A stretch of DNA of 64,000 nt from Microbacterium sp. LWH3-1.2 (GCF_040675855.1 NZ_JBEGIK010000001.1:2108001-2172000), one strand, 5' to 3'; counted from the first letter of the stretch, positions 32,205 to 41,885 are shown. The notes: generated from the sequence alone by a model not told the origin. Program-made: numbers and translations.

Positions 32205-35033
32205 GTGGCTGCCAAACCACGCGTGCACGAGATCGCTTCCGAGCTCGGCGTCGACAGCAAGGTCGCGCTCGAGAAGCTGAAGGCGCTCGGCGAATACGTC
32301 AAGAGCCCCTCGTCCACCATCGAACCCCCCGTAGCGCGGAAGCTCCGTGCTGCGCTCGAAGCCGACGGCGCGGCCAAGTCCGCTGACGGAGCGCCCGCCG
32401 CGGCGAAGCCCGCCGCTGCGGCACCCGCAGCGCCCGCGGCGAAGCCCGGCGCGCCGGCCGGTCGACCCGGCCCGGCTGCCAAGCCGGGTCCGGCGCGCCC
32501 GGCCGCTCCGGCTGCGCCCGCCGCCCCGGCCGCGAAGGCCGCTCCGGAGGCACCGGCTGCTCCGGCGGCCAAGGCTCCCGCCGCGCCCGCCCCGGCCGCG
32601 CCCGCGGCTCCGGCCGCCAAGGCGGCGGCCGCCCCGGCCGCGCCCGGTGCGCCCAAGCCCGGCCCCGCCGCCGCCACGCCGCAGCCTCCGCGCCCGGGTG
32701 GCACACCGCGTCCCGGCAACAACCCCTTCGCGTCGTCGCAGGGCATGGGCCAGCGCCCGGCCGGCCCGCGTCCGGGCAACAACCCCTTCGCCTCCGCACA
32801 GGGCATGGGCCAGCGCCCGAGCCCCGGCAACATCCCGCGTCCCCAGGCTCCGCGCCCGGGTGCCCCCCGTCCCGGCGCTCCGCGCCCCGGTGGTGCGGGT
32901 CGCCCCGGTGGCGGCGGTCGTCCCGGCGCTCCGTTCCAGCAGCGTCCCGGTGGTCCCGGTCGTCCCGGCGGTGCCGGCGGCGGCTTCCAGCGTCCCGGCG
33001 GCGCGCCCGGTGCAGGCGCCCCGGGCGGCGGCTTCGCCGGTCGTCCCGGTGGGGGCGGCGGTCGTGGCCGCGGCCCCGGCGGCGGCACCGCCGGTGCCTT
33101 CGGCAAAGGCGGCGGCAAGTCCAAGCAGCGCAAGTCGCGTCGCGCGAAGCGGCAGGAATTCGAGATGCGGTCGGCCCCGGTCGTCGGCGGCGTCAACGTC
33201 CAGAAGGGCAACGGCGAGATCATCCGCCTGCGCCGCGGCGCCTCGATCGCGGACTTCGCCGACAAGCTCGAGGCGCTGCGCGGCTACACCGTGCAGCCCG
33301 GCACGCTCGTGACGATCCTCTTCAACCTCGGCGAGATGGCCACGGCCACAGAGTCGCTGGACGAGGCGACGTTCGAGGTGCTCGGCGCCGAGCTGGGCTA
33401 CAAGATCCAGATGGTCTCGCCCGAGGACGAAGACAAGGAGCTCCTCGAGGGCTTCGGTCTCGACCTCGAGGCCGAGCTGGAGGCGGAGAATGAGGAGGAC
33501 CTCGAGATCCGTCCTCCGGTCGTGACCGTCATGGGTCACGTCGACCACGGTAAGACGCGACTGCTCGACGCCATCCGCCAGACCAACGTGGTCGCCGGCG
33601 AGGCCGGTGGCATCACGCAGCACATCGGCGCCTACCAGGTTTGGACCGAGCACGACGGGATCGAGCGCGCGATCACCTTCATCGACACCCCGGGTCACGA
33701 GGCGTTCACCGCCATGCGTGCCCGCGGTGCGCAGGTGACCGACATCGCGATCCTCGTGGTCGCGGCCGACGACGGCATCATGCCGCAGACGGTGGAGGCG
33801 CTGAACCACGCCCAGGCGGCGAACGTGCCGATCGTGGTCGCGGTGAACAAGGTCGACAAGCCCGAGGCCAACCCGGCCAAGGTGCGACAGCAGCTGACCG
33901 AGTACGGTCTGGTGGCCGAGGAGTACGGCGGCGACGTCATGTTCGTCGACGTGTCGGCCCGTCAGAACACCGGCATCCAGGAGCTCCTGGACGCGGTGCT
34001 GCTCACCGCCGACGCGGGTCTTGACCTCACGGCCAACCCGAACAAGGACGCCCGCGGTGTCGCCATCGAGGCGAAGCTCGACAAGGGTCGCGGTTCGGTG
34101 GCCACGGTGCTCATCCAGTCCGGAACGCTGCGTGTCGGTGACGCGATCGTCGCGGGCACGGCCTACGGCCGCGTGCGCGCGATGATCGACGAGAACGGCG
34201 ACCCGGTCGAGGAGGCCTTCCCCTCCCGCCCGGTGCAGGTTCAGGGTCTGAACTCGGTGCCGCGAGCCGGTGACACGTTCATCGTGACCGAAGAGGACCG
34301 CACCGCCCGCCAGATCGCCGAGAAGCGCGAGGCCGCCGAGCGCAACGCCCAGCTGGCCAAGGCCCGCAAGCGCATCTCGCTCGAGGACTTCACCCGCGCT
34401 CTCGAAGAGGGCAAGGTCGAGTCGCTCAACCTCATCATCAAGGGTGACGTGTCGGGTGCCGTCGAGGCGCTCGAGGAGTCGCTGCTCAAGATCGAGGTCG
34501 ACGATTCCGTCCAGCTGCGGATCATCCACCGCGGTGTCGGTGCGATCACCGAGTCCGACATCAACCTCGCGACGATCGACAACGCGATCGTCATCGGCTT
34601 CAACGTCCGTCCCGACACGAAGGCGCGCGAGCGCGCCGCCCGTGAGGGTGTGGATGTCCGGTTCTACTCGGTCATCTACAACGCGATCGACGACGTCGAG
34701 CAGTCGCTCAAGGGCCTGCTCAAGCCGGAGTACGAAGAGGTCCAGTCGGGTGTCGCCGAGATCCGCGAGGTGTTCCGCTCCTCGAAGTTCGGCAACATCG
34801 CCGGTGTCATCGTCCGCTCGGGCACGATCACGCGCAACGCCAAGGCGCGCGTCATCCGCGACGGCGTCGTCATCGCCGACGGTCTGGCGATCGAGTCGCT
34901 GCGCCGCTTCAAGGACGACGTCACCGAGGTCCGCACGGACTTCGAGGCGGGTATCGGCCTCGGCAAGTACAACGACATCCAGGTGGGCGACGAGATCGAG
35001 ACCACCGAGATGGTCGAGAAGCCCCGCGCGTAA
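32205..35033 (+). CDS. infB: Translation initiation factor IF-2
   Basis: 942 residues. A short N-terminal IF2N domain ([23 protein letters not shown]) precedes a very long low-complexity linker: Ala/Pro-rich (about 60-160), then Gly/Pro/Arg-rich (about 160-310), with a repeated [17 protein letters not shown] unit. A second IF2N domain follows (about 330-400), then the G domain with G1 GHVDHGKT at 444, DTPGH and NKVD, and domains II-IV. It brings fMet-tRNA to the ribosome. GTG start with AGGAGA upstream. Confidence 0.97.
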   Translation: MAAKPRVHEIASELGVDSKVALEKLKALGEYVKSPSSTIEPPVARKLRAALEADGAAKSADGAPAAAKPAAAAPAAPAAKPGAPAGRPGPAAKPGPARPAAPAAPAAPAAKAAPEAPAAPAAKAPAAPAPAAPAAPAAKAAAAPAAPGAPKPGPAAATPQPPRPGGTPRPGNNPFASSQGMGQRPAGPRPGNNPFASAQGMGQRPSPGNIPRPQAPRPGAPRPGAPRPGGAGRPGGGGRPGAPFQQRPGGPGRPGGAGGGFQRPGGAPGAGAPGGGFAGRPGGGGGRGRGPGGGTAGAFGKGGGKSKQRKSRRAKRQEFEMRSAPVVGGVNVQKGNGEIIRLRRGASIADFADKLEALRGYTVQPGTLVTILFNLGEMATATESLDEATFEVLGAELGYKIQMVSPEDEDKELLEGFGLDLEAELEAENEEDLEIRPPVVTVMGHVDHGKTRLLDAIRQTNVVAGEAGGITQHIGAYQVWTEHDGIERAITFIDTPGHEAFTAMRARGAQVTDIAILVVAADDGIMPQTVEALNHAQAANVPIVVAVNKVDKPEANPAKVRQQLTEYGLVAEEYGGDVMFVDVSARQNTGIQELLDAVLLTADAGLDLTANPNKDARGVAIEAKLDKGRGSVATVLIQSGTLRVGDAIVAGTAYGRVRAMIDENGDPVEEAFPSRPVQVQGLNSVPRAGDTFIVTEEDRTARQIAEKREAAERNAQLAKARKRISLEDFTRALEEGKVESLNLIIKGDVSGAVEALEESLLKIEVDDSVQLRIIHRGVGAITESDINLATIDNAIVIGFNVRPDTKARERAAREGVDVRFYSVIYNAIDDVEQSLKGLLKPEYEEVQSGVAEIREVFRSSKFGNIAGVIVRSGTITRNAKARVIRDGVVIADGLAIESLRRFKDDVTEVRTDFEAGIGLGKYNDIQVGDEIETTEMVEKPRA

Positions 35034-35042
35034 TCCGCGCGA

Positions 35043-35080
35043 CGTGAGGGGCGTCCTGCATCGCCAGGACGTCCCTCACG
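35043..35080 (+). promoter_or_regulatory. 16-bp stem-loop between infB and rbfA
   Basis: CGTGAGGGGCGTCCTG pairs with CAGGACGTCCCTCACG (one G-U pair) around loop CATCGC. It starts 9 bp after the infB stop and ends 11 bp before the rbfA SD AAAGGA. With no U-tract it is not a clear terminator; it may be a processing site or a partial attenuator within the operon. Confidence 0.65.
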
Positions 35081-35099
35081 CTTCGAAAGGAACATCATC

Positions 35100-35534
35100 A
35101 TGTCTTCGGAACGCCAGGCCCGTCTGGGTGACCGCATCCGCGTGATCCTGGCCGAGAGGCTCGAGAAGGGTCTGCGCGACCCGCGTCTCGGCTTCGTCAC
35201 GATCACCGACGTGCGCGTCACGGGCGACCTGCAGCACGCGTCCGTGTTCTACACGGTGCTGGGCTCCGCGGAGGAGCGCGAGGATTCCGCGAAGGCGCTC
35301 AAGGCGGCGACCGGGATGCTGCGCTCCGAGGTGGGCAAGCACCTCAACGTGCGCCTCACCCCGTCGCTCGAGTTCATCCCCGACGCGATCCCCGAGAACG
35401 CGGGCCACATCGCCGACCTCCTGCGCGAAGCGCAGGAGCGGGACGCCGCGGTCGCGGGGCTCGCCGCCTCGGCCACCTACGCCGGTGACGCCGACCCTTA
35501 CCTCAAGCCCCGCGAACTCGACGACGACGAGTAG
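35100..35534 (+). CDS. rbfA: Ribosome-binding factor A
   Basis: 144 residues. Typical features are RIRVILAERLEKGLRDPRLGFVTITDVRVTGDLQHASVFYTVLG and LRSEVGKHLNVRLTPSLEFIPD (a type II KH fold). It helps mature the 30S subunit. The C-terminus carries a short acidic tail, PRELDDDE. SD AAAGGA lies 8 nt before the ATG. It follows infB in the conserved order; a hairpin separates it from the convergent mutY. Confidence 0.95.
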   Translation: MSSERQARLGDRIRVILAERLEKGLRDPRLGFVTITDVRVTGDLQHASVFYTVLGSAEEREDSAKALKAATGMLRSEVGKHLNVRLTPSLEFIPDAIPENAGHIADLLREAQERDAAVAGLAASATYAGDADPYLKPRELDDDE

Positions 35535-35557
35535 GCGGCGCGCAGCTCAAACAGAAC

Positions 35558-35585
35558 GCCGCGACCGGCTCCATCCGGTCGCGGC
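35558..35585. terminator. Bidirectional terminator between rbfA and mutY
   Basis: GCCGCGACCGG, loop CTCCAT, CCGGTCGCGGC: 11 perfect base pairs. On the minus strand it is followed by GTTCTGTTTG, a weak U-rich tail, so it fits best as the end of mutY while also serving rbfA. Confidence 0.75.
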
Positions 35586-35608
35586 GATCCGCGTTCCCGG
35601 GGCTTTCC

Positions 35609-36475
35609 TCATTGCGGCAGGCGAAGCATCCCCTCGGCGGCCTCGGCGAGCCCGTCCGCGATGAGCGAGTCGATCGCGCGGTCGCGCTGCAGCGCGTCCG
35701 GCCAGTCGGGGACGACGTCGGCGAGCGGCACGGAGTGGGTCGCAGCATCCCTCAGCGTCTTCAGCACCGCACCACGCGTCTGCCGGTCGCTGCCCTCGTA
35801 GCGCGCCTGCTTGCGGCGTTCGTCGCCCGTGTCGGGGCGACCCGCGGCGAGCCAGGCGCAGCGATCGCTGAGTGGGCACAGCTCGCACCGCGGCGTCCGC
35901 GCGGTGCAGACCGTCGCGCCGAGCTCCATCGCCGCTGCGTTCACGAGGGCCGCCGTCTCGCGGTCGCCGGGCAGGATGGCCTCCATCGCGTCGAGGTCGC
36001 GCCGCGACGGGGAACCCGGCTGCGACCTCCCGTCGATCGCGCGGGCGAGGACCCGCCTCGTGTTGGTGTCGACGACGGGATGCCGGTCGCCGTAGGCGAA
36101 GACGGCCACCGCGCGTGCGGTGTAGTCGCCGATGCCGGTGAGCGCGAGCAGCGCGTCGACGTCGCGCGGCACGATCCCGTCGTGGCGATCGCGGATCTCG
36201 ACCGCCGCGCGCTGGAGCCACAGCGCCCGCCGCGGGTAGCCGAGGTTCGCCCACTGCCGCACCGCGTCGGCAGGGGCGGCTGCCGCGAGATCGGCCGGCG
36301 TCGGCCAGCGCACCAGCCAGGCCTCGAGATGCGGGATGACGCGGTTCACGGGCGTCTGCTGCAGCATGAACTCGCTCACCAGCACGCCCCACGCCCCGAA
36401 GCCCGGTCGCCGCCAGGGCAGGTCGCGGGCGTTCACCCGGTACCAGTCCACGAGGGGAGCGGCGAGATCGGGCAT
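35609..36475 (-). CDS. mutY: A/G-specific adenine DNA glycosylase
   Basis: 288 residues. Catalytic E35 (SEFMLQQT), helix-hairpin-helix LTGIGDYTARAV, catalytic D136 (VDTNTRRVLAR), and the 4Fe-4S ligands C190-x6-C197-x2-C200-x5-C206 are all present. It removes adenine mispaired with 8-oxoguanine. It is short, without the C-terminal NUDIX-like domain of E. coli MutY, as is usual in actinobacteria. ATG with TAGGCT ending 7 nt upstream (leaderless). It interrupts the rbfA-truB neighbourhood on the opposite strand. Confidence 0.94.
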   Translation of the reverse strand: MPDLAAPLVDWYRVNARDLPWRRPGFGAWGVLVSEFMLQQTPVNRVIPHLEAWLVRWPTPADLAAAAPADAVRQWANLGYPRRALWLQRAAVEIRDRHDGIVPRDVDALLALTGIGDYTARAVAVFAYGDRHPVVDTNTRRVLARAIDGRSQPGSPSRRDLDAMEAILPGDRETAALVNAAAMELGATVCTARTPRCELCPLSDRCAWLAAGRPDTGDERRKQARYEGSDRQTRGAVLKTLRDAATHSVPLADVVPDWPDALQRDRAIDSLIADGLAEAAEGMLRLPQ

Positions 36476-36633
36476 GCGCTCCAGCCTATGTCTCGGCGCT
36501 GCACGACGGCCGTGGGCCCAAGGCCTCGAGGCCGTCCGCAGCGATCTGTTACGACCTCGTCACGATTGCCGAAGCGCGCCGCGGGGACGGCGCAGCCTCC
36601 CTAGCGTGTAGTCAGGCGAACACGAGGAGTCAT

Positions 36634-37254
36634 ATGCGTCTGCCGGCATCCCCCATCGTCCTGATTCTCTCCGCAGCGCTGCTTTCCTCCTGCACAACCC
36701 CGTCGGCACAGTCCGTAGGAACGCCGTCGTCGGAGGCATCCACCGCCCCGACCCCGACCCCGACCCTGACCCCGACCCCGACAGTCGATGCGGACGATCC
36801 GTCGATCTGGGTGATCTCCGACAGCGGCATCGGTCCTATCGCTCTCGGCGCGCCCCTCGCCGACGCCCTGGCCCTGATGCCGGAGGGCACGGCCCGCGAC
36901 ACCGACTATTGCGAGTGGTTGGCTTGGTGGAACGAAGGCGCCGATGCCTACGACCTGTTCGTGACGGGCGCGGCGCTGACCGACGACATGCCGGTCAGCC
37001 TGGTGGGGACTTCGGCCAGGAACGCGCCAGCCGCCTCCACCGGTCCCCGCACCGCCGAGGGCATCGGGGTGGGGTCGTCGGTCGACGAGGTCCGGGCGGC
37101 GTACCCTGACGCGGTCGAGACCGCGGGGTCGGTCGATCCGTCGATCGTGCATCTGCGGGCCGGACGGATCTTCTTCACGTACCGCGACGACCCCGTGATC
37201 ACATCCGTCACGGTGACGAGCGCGGAGGAGCCACCGTACGAACTCTGCGGTTGA
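36634..37254 (+). CDS. Predicted lipoprotein with a Thr-Pro repeat linker
   Basis: 206 residues. Signal peptide with lipobox LLSSC (Cys20), then a Ser/Thr/Pro linker encoded by a six-base repeat (CCCGAC-type units, 36749-36782) that gives TPTPTLTPTPT, then a globular domain (about 55-206) with ISDSGIGPIALGAPLADALALMP and a closing YELCG; two Cys may form a disulfide. Function unknown. It has a GAGGAG SD 5 nt before the ATG and TAGCGT at 36602-36607 as a likely -10. Confidence 0.75.
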   Translation: MRLPASPIVLILSAALLSSCTTPSAQSVGTPSSEASTAPTPTPTLTPTPTVDADDPSIWVISDSGIGPIALGAPLADALALMPEGTARDTDYCEWLAWWNEGADAYDLFVTGAALTDDMPVSLVGTSARNAPAASTGPRTAEGIGVGSSVDEVRAAYPDAVETAGSVDPSIVHLRAGRIFFTYRDDPVITSVTVTSAEEPPYELCG

Positions 37255-37289
37255 TCTGGGCGCGCGGGCCTGCGCCGTAGGCTGGAACC

Positions 37290-37970
37290 ATGCGCCTGCC
37301 CGTCACTCCGACCACGACGCTGTGGCGCGAGCTGCGCGACCGCGTGCGGCGGCGTTACCCCGCCGGGCGGGTGATCGTCGCGATCGACGGGTTCGACGGG
37401 GCGGGCAAGACGGTGTTCGCCGATGGCCTCGCCGAGGTCTTCGCCGAGACCGGCGACGCCGTGTTCCGGGCGAGCATCGACGGCTTCCATCGTCCGCGCG
37501 CGGAGCGGTACGTCCGCGGGCGGCGGAGCCCCGAGGGCTTCTCCCAGGACTCCTACGACTACGCCACGTTCCGCCGCGTGCTCATCGACCCGTTCCGCGA
37601 CGGCGCGCAGACGGCCGGCACGACGGGCTTCCAGCTCGCCGCGTTCGACGTCGCGCGCGACGCGCCCGTCGAGTCGCAGTGGGTCACCGCCCCGCTCGAC
37701 GCGGTGCTCGTGGTCGACGGCACCTTCCTCCACCGCCCCGAGTTGCAGGACCTGTGGGACTGGTCGGTGTGGCTCGACGTTCCCCTCGAGATCTCATATG
37801 CGCGAATGGCGCTCCGCGACGACTCCGATCCCGATCCCGACGCGCCGTCGAACGCACGCCACCGGCAGGGACAGGAGATCTACGTGAATGAGGCGCGGCC
37901 GCGGGAGGCTGCATCCGTCATCGTCGACAACGCGGATCTCGCACACCCCCGGATCGTCGGGCGCAGCTGA
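37290..37970 (+). CDS. Uridine kinase-like P-loop kinase
   Basis: 226 residues. Walker A GFDGAGKT lies near residue 34, then DGFHRPRAERY (substrate loop), DSYDYATFRRVLIDPF and VVDGTFLHRPEL. This matches the udk/PRK-like kinases annotated as uridine kinase in actinobacteria; the nucleoside is not certain. ATG with TAGGCT ending 6 nt upstream (leaderless). Its TGA overlaps the truB ATG by one base, so the two are coupled. Confidence 0.85.
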   Translation: MRLPVTPTTTLWRELRDRVRRRYPAGRVIVAIDGFDGAGKTVFADGLAEVFAETGDAVFRASIDGFHRPRAERYVRGRRSPEGFSQDSYDYATFRRVLIDPFRDGAQTAGTTGFQLAAFDVARDAPVESQWVTAPLDAVLVVDGTFLHRPELQDLWDWSVWLDVPLEISYARMALRDDSDPDPDAPSNARHRQGQEIYVNEARPREAASVIVDNADLAHPRIVGRS

Positions 37971-38857
37971 TGGCGGTCCCCGGCATCCTCCTGGTCGACA
38001 AGCCCGGTGGCATCACTTCGCACGACGTCGTCGCGCGCGCTCGTCGCGCGCTCGGCACGCGCAAGATCGGCCACGCCGGCACGCTCGACCCGATGGCGAC
38101 GGGACTGCTCGTGCTCGGCGTCGAGGGCGCGACGCGGCTGCTGACCTTCGCGGTCGGGCTCGACAAGACGTACGAGGCGACCATCCGCCTCGGGGTCGCG
38201 ACCGAAACCGACGACGCCGACGGCACCGTCATCGCGGAGACGGATGCTGCGTCCCTCGGCGACGTCGCGATCTCCGACGGCATCGCCGCGCTGACCGGAC
38301 GGATCTCGCAGGTGCCGAGCACGTACTCGGCGATCAAGGTGGACGGGCGCCGCGCGTACGATCTCGCGCGGGCGGGGGAGGACGTGCAGCTCAAGCCCCG
38401 CGAGGTCATCGTGTCACGGTTCGACCTGCTCGCTGAACGCCGGTCCGGGGGCACCATCGACCTGGACGTGGTGGTCGACTGCTCCAGTGGCACGTACATC
38501 CGCTCGCTCGCGCGCGACCTCGGTGTCGCGCTCGGCGTCGGCGGTCATCTCACGTCCCTGCGGCGCACGCGCATCGGCCCGTTCGACGTCACGTCGGCCG
38601 CCGCCGTGGACGCGCTGGCGGACGCCCCGCTGCTCGATCCCGCAGCCGCGGCCGCTCGCGTGCTCGGCCGGTTCGACGTGACGGCGGACGAGGCACGCGA
38701 CCTCCGCCACGGCAAGCGGCTCCTCGGCGCGGCGGGGCGATTGCCCGCGACCCCGACCGCCGCGATCGACCCCGACGGTGCGCTCGTCGGCATCGTCGAG
38801 CGACGAGGTGCCGACGTCAAGAGCGCCATGAACATGCCCGAGGAGGCCGCCCGATGA
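37970..38857 (+). CDS. truB: tRNA pseudouridine-55 synthase
   Basis: 295 residues. N-terminal GILLVDKPGGITSHDVV, catalytic D40 in GHAGTLDPMATG, QVPSTYSAIKVDGRRAYDLAR, and CSSGTYIRSLARDLG are the TruB motifs. It makes pseudouridine 55 in the T-loop of tRNAs. ATG overlaps the upstream stop by one base, and the stop overlaps the next gene by 4 nt. Confidence 0.96.
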   Translation: MAVPGILLVDKPGGITSHDVVARARRALGTRKIGHAGTLDPMATGLLVLGVEGATRLLTFAVGLDKTYEATIRLGVATETDDADGTVIAETDAASLGDVAISDGIAALTGRISQVPSTYSAIKVDGRRAYDLARAGEDVQLKPREVIVSRFDLLAERRSGGTIDLDVVVDCSSGTYIRSLARDLGVALGVGGHLTSLRRTRIGPFDVTSAAAVDALADAPLLDPAAAAARVLGRFDVTADEARDLRHGKRLLGAAGRLPATPTAAIDPDGALVGIVERRGADVKSAMNMPEEAAR

Positions 38858-39222
38858 TCCTGTGGTTCACGATCGCACAGGTCGTCGTGGCTGTCGCGGC
38901 GGGTCTCTTCTGCGTCATCGCCGGTCTCGCGGGACGCCGCCCGAGCGATGGGACCGTCGGCGCGCTGGCCCTCGTGGAACTGCTGCTGCTCGTGCAGGTC
39001 GTGGTCGCGATCATCGCGCCGTTCGTCGGCAATCCGCCGTCGGGCAGCCTGCTGGAATTCTGGGTGTATCTCGTCTCGGCCGTGCTGCTCCCGTTCGCGG
39101 CCGTCGCCTGGGCCCTGCTGGAACGAAGCCGCTGGAGCACCGTGATCATGGGCATTGCGGCGCTGTCCGTCGCGGTGATGGTGTGGCGCATGTATGTCAT
39201 CTGGACTGTCCAGGTCGCCTGA
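38854..39222 (+). CDS. Small membrane protein with four helices
   Basis: 122 residues, nearly all hydrophobic: helices at about 1-26, 36-56, 66-87 and 95-117. No family recognised. Its ATG overlaps the truB stop (ATGA), so it is translated with truB. A link to tRNA or riboflavin work is not evident. Confidence 0.7.
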   Translation: MILWFTIAQVVVAVAAGLFCVIAGLAGRRPSDGTVGALALVELLLLVQVVVAIIAPFVGNPPSGSLLEFWVYLVSAVLLPFAAVAWALLERSRWSTVIMGIAALSVAVMVWRMYVIWTVQVA

Positions 39223-39265
39223 CGAATCCGCGGCCCGGCGACACGAACTATAAACTCGTCTGGTT

Positions 39266-39712
39266 ATGTCGACCACACCCGCTCGCCCCCGCATGACCGG
39301 CGTCGGCCGCGTGCTCGTGATCGTCTACGCGATCATGGCCCTCGGTGCCACCGGTCGCTCTTTCGTGCAGATCGTCGAGCGCTTCGACGAGGCGCCGGTC
39401 GCCTACACGCTCTCGGCGCTCTCGGCGGTGGTCTACATCGTCGCGACGCTGGCGCTGGTGTTCGCGGGCCGCCGGGGCTGGTACGCGGTGGCATGGGTGG
39501 CGATCGTCTTCGAGCTCGTGGGCGTCCTCGTGATCGGAACCCTGAGCCTCGTCATGCCCGAGCTCTTCGCCCACCCGACGGTGTGGTCGTGGTTCGGGAG
39601 GGGGTACCTCTTCGTGCCGCTCGTGCTGCCGTTCCTCGGGATCTGGTGGCTCGCGACGCACCACCCCGCCGCACAGACGCGGACCCCCGCAGCGGCGGCG
39701 GTCGGGTCGTGA
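39266..39712 (+). CDS. Small membrane protein with four helices
   Basis: 148 residues with helices at about 12-30, 46-68, 72-98 and 112-132 and an Ala/Thr-rich C-terminus. No family recognised. A TATAAA box (39249-39254) lies 11 nt before the ATG, giving a leader of only about 4-6 nt and a promoter of its own that also serves ribF. The stop overlaps the ribF GTG by 4 nt. Confidence 0.7.
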   Translation: MSTTPARPRMTGVGRVLVIVYAIMALGATGRSFVQIVERFDEAPVAYTLSALSAVVYIVATLALVFAGRRGWYAVAWVAIVFELVGVLVIGTLSLVMPELFAHPTVWSWFGRGYLFVPLVLPFLGIWWLATHHPAAQTRTPAAAAVGS

Positions 39713-40680
39713 TCGTCTTCCGCGATCCGAGCGAGGTTCCCGTGGGCTTCGGGCCCTCGGTCGTCGCGATCGGCAAGTTCGACGGTGTTCACTCGGGGCA
39801 TCGCGCGGTCATCGATCGGGCGAGAGTGGATGCTGAGGCCTCCGGTGCGCGCGTCGTGGCGGTGACCTTCGACCGCAACCCGCTGGCACTGCTGCGCCCC
39901 GAGATCTGCCCCGACAGCCTCGTCGGCGTCGAGCAGAAGCTCCGCCTGCTCGCCCACGCCGGCGTCGACGCGACGCTCATGCTCACCTTCGACCGTGCGC
40001 TGGCCGACCTCGGCGCGCGGGAGTTCGTCGAGCACGTGCTCGTCGGCGCTCTCGGCGTGCGGATCGTGATGGTCGGCGCCGACTTCCGCTTCGGTCGCGG
40101 CGGTGCCGGCACTCCCGAGCTGCTGCGCGAACTCGGACCGGAGTTCGGCTTCGAGGTCGACGTCGTCGACGACGTGCGGGCGATCGACGCCGGTCGCCGC
40201 GTCTCGTCGACGTGGGTGCGCGAACTGCTCGACACCGGCGACGTGAGCGGTGCCGCGCGTCTTCTCGGGCGCCCGCATGCGGTGCGCGGCCACGTTGTCC
40301 ACGGACTCAAGCGCGGCCGCGAACTCGGCTTCCCGACCGCGAACCTCTCGGCCGACCTGGAAGGCTTCGTGCCCGCCGAGGGCGTCTATGCCGGATGGCT
40401 GGTGGACGAAGGGAGGCCGCGGAACGGAGCATCCGAGCCGCGCAGCAGCGTGCGGTACCCCGCGGCGATCAGCATCGGCACCAATCCGACGTTCGACGAC
40501 GTCGAGGTGCGCCAGGTCGAGGCCTATGTGCTCGATGAGACGGACCTCGACCTGTACGGACACGTCGTCGAGATCGAATTCGAGTCGCGGATTCGCGGTA
40601 TGGTCGCGTTCGAGGGGATCGAGCCGCTCATCGAGACGATGACCGCGGACATCGCAAAGGTGCGTGAGGAGCTGACATGA
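39709..40680 (+). CDS. ribF: Bifunctional riboflavin kinase / FAD synthetase
   Basis: 323 residues. The N-terminal FMN adenylyltransferase domain has GKFDGVHSGHRAVI and VGADFRFGRGGAGT; the C-terminal riboflavin kinase has GHVVHGLKRGRELGFPTANL and AISIGTNPTF. It turns riboflavin into FMN and FAD. The start is the GTG in a GTGA overlap with the upstream stop, which brings the protein to standard length. The usual position near truB is kept, with two membrane genes between. Confidence 0.95.
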   Translation: MIVFRDPSEVPVGFGPSVVAIGKFDGVHSGHRAVIDRARVDAEASGARVVAVTFDRNPLALLRPEICPDSLVGVEQKLRLLAHAGVDATLMLTFDRALADLGAREFVEHVLVGALGVRIVMVGADFRFGRGGAGTPELLRELGPEFGFEVDVVDDVRAIDAGRRVSSTWVRELLDTGDVSGAARLLGRPHAVRGHVVHGLKRGRELGFPTANLSADLEGFVPAEGVYAGWLVDEGRPRNGASEPRSSVRYPAAISIGTNPTFDDVEVRQVEAYVLDETDLDLYGHVVEIEFESRIRGMVAFEGIEPLIETMTADIAKVREELT

Positions 40681-41483
40681 CAGATCCGGCGGGCCGAACG
40701 CGAGGTCCTGTGTCGCTCGCCCGCCGCATCATCGTCGCTGTCATCGTCGTCTCGTTCAGCGCCGCCGCGATCAGCGGCATCGTCGTGCTGCTCGGCGCTG
40801 AACTCGGACCCACGGCGTGGCGCGTGCTCAGCACGACGTCCGTCGTGGGGGCGTTCAGCGTTGCGGTCCTCTGCTGCGTGTCGCTCGTGGGGCGACGGCT
40901 CCAGACCTTCGGATTCATCGGCGCCGGGGTGTCGGTCCTCGCCGCGGTGCTGGTTCTCGTCGCCGTGTGGGCGCAGCCCGATGGGGATTCGGGGGTGTTC
41001 TGGGACGCGCTGTGGACGGCGGTGGCTGCATCCATCGGATTCTCCTTCGCCTCCCTGCTCCTCCTCCTGGCGGATCGGCGCCGCACGGCGGTGCGGATCG
41101 GCCTTATGGTGACCCTCGCGCTGTTCGCGATCGTCTTCGGGATGGTGGTCGTCCCGCTCTGGACCGACGACTACGGCGGCGAGATGTACTCGCGCGTGCT
41201 CGGCATCTTCTCGATCCTGGCGGCGCTCGGGGCCGTCGTGCTCCCGGTGCTCTCGCTCCTGCTGCGCGAGCGTCCCGCCGACGCTCTCGGAACGGGCCCT
41301 TCGCTGTCGCCGGCTTCGCTCGCCCTCCTGCATGCGGAATCGGCCAAGCGCGGCATCACGCCCGACGAGCTGGTGGCGTCGCTGGTGAGCCCACGGTCTC
41401 CCGGCCTCCCTGTCGCGTACGGACCGCCGCCCCCGTACGACCCGCCGCCCGCGGACGGCTCTTCCGCAGCGCCGAACCCGTAG
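40677..41483 (+). CDS. Membrane protein with proline-rich C-terminus
   Basis: 268 residues with six hydrophobic segments (about 17-40, 50-68, 77-97, 110-131, 138-160, 178-198), then a soluble tail with SPASLALLHAESAKRGITPDEL and a Pro-rich end GPPPPYDPPPADGSS. No family recognised. ATG overlaps the ribF stop by 4 nt, so it is part of that transcription unit. Confidence 0.7.
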   Translation: MTDPAGRTRGPVSLARRIIVAVIVVSFSAAAISGIVVLLGAELGPTAWRVLSTTSVVGAFSVAVLCCVSLVGRRLQTFGFIGAGVSVLAAVLVLVAVWAQPDGDSGVFWDALWTAVAASIGFSFASLLLLLADRRRTAVRIGLMVTLALFAIVFGMVVVPLWTDDYGGEMYSRVLGIFSILAALGAVVLPVLSLLLRERPADALGTGPSLSPASLALLHAESAKRGITPDELVASLVSPRSPGLPVAYGPPPPYDPPPADGSSAAPNP

Positions 41484-41516
41484 ACCGGTGCGCCCGCTCG
41501 CCCCTACGATCGAGGC

Positions 41517-41885
41517 GTGCACGCGCTGGTCCTGATGGCCGCCGATGCGGCGGCCGGCGATTCCGTCAACCTGTGGGGTGCGCTCGGGTGCGCGGTCGCA
41601 TACTCCGCCTCATTGCTGGCGACCCTCGACGCGTTCGCCGATCTCATCCTCGCGCGGGGCGACTCGCCGGCGGGGCGGCTGACACCGGGCATCGGCATGA
41701 AGTTCGCGTCCAAGCTCATCGCGGCGGCCATCGCGGTCGTGTCGGCAGCCATCGTGCTCGCGCTCGATGACAACTGGTTCGCGTTCACGACGCTCACCAT
41801 CGCGTTCGTCGTCGTCGTGGGTATCGGTGTCATCGTCTTGCTGCGGCAGGCGAAGCTCGCCGTCCCGCCGGCGAGCACCGGCTGA
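41517..41885 (+). CDS. Small membrane protein with three helices
   Basis: 122 residues with helices at about 20-46, 62-84 and 90-110. No family recognised. GTG start with TACGAT (41505-41510) ending exactly 6 nt upstream and no SD, a clear leaderless start. It stands alone upstream of the SorC regulator. Confidence 0.65.
   Translation: MHALVLMAADAAAGDSVNLWGALGCAVAYSASLLATLDAFADLILARGDSPAGRLTPGIGMKFASKLIAAAIAVVSAAIVLALDDNWFAFTTLTIAFVVVVGIGVIVLLRQAKLAVPPASTG

Noticed and set aside
32118..34529. An 803-codon minus-strand frame opposite infB
   Set aside because: Low-complexity antisense of the Gly/Pro-rich IF-2 linker and G domain.
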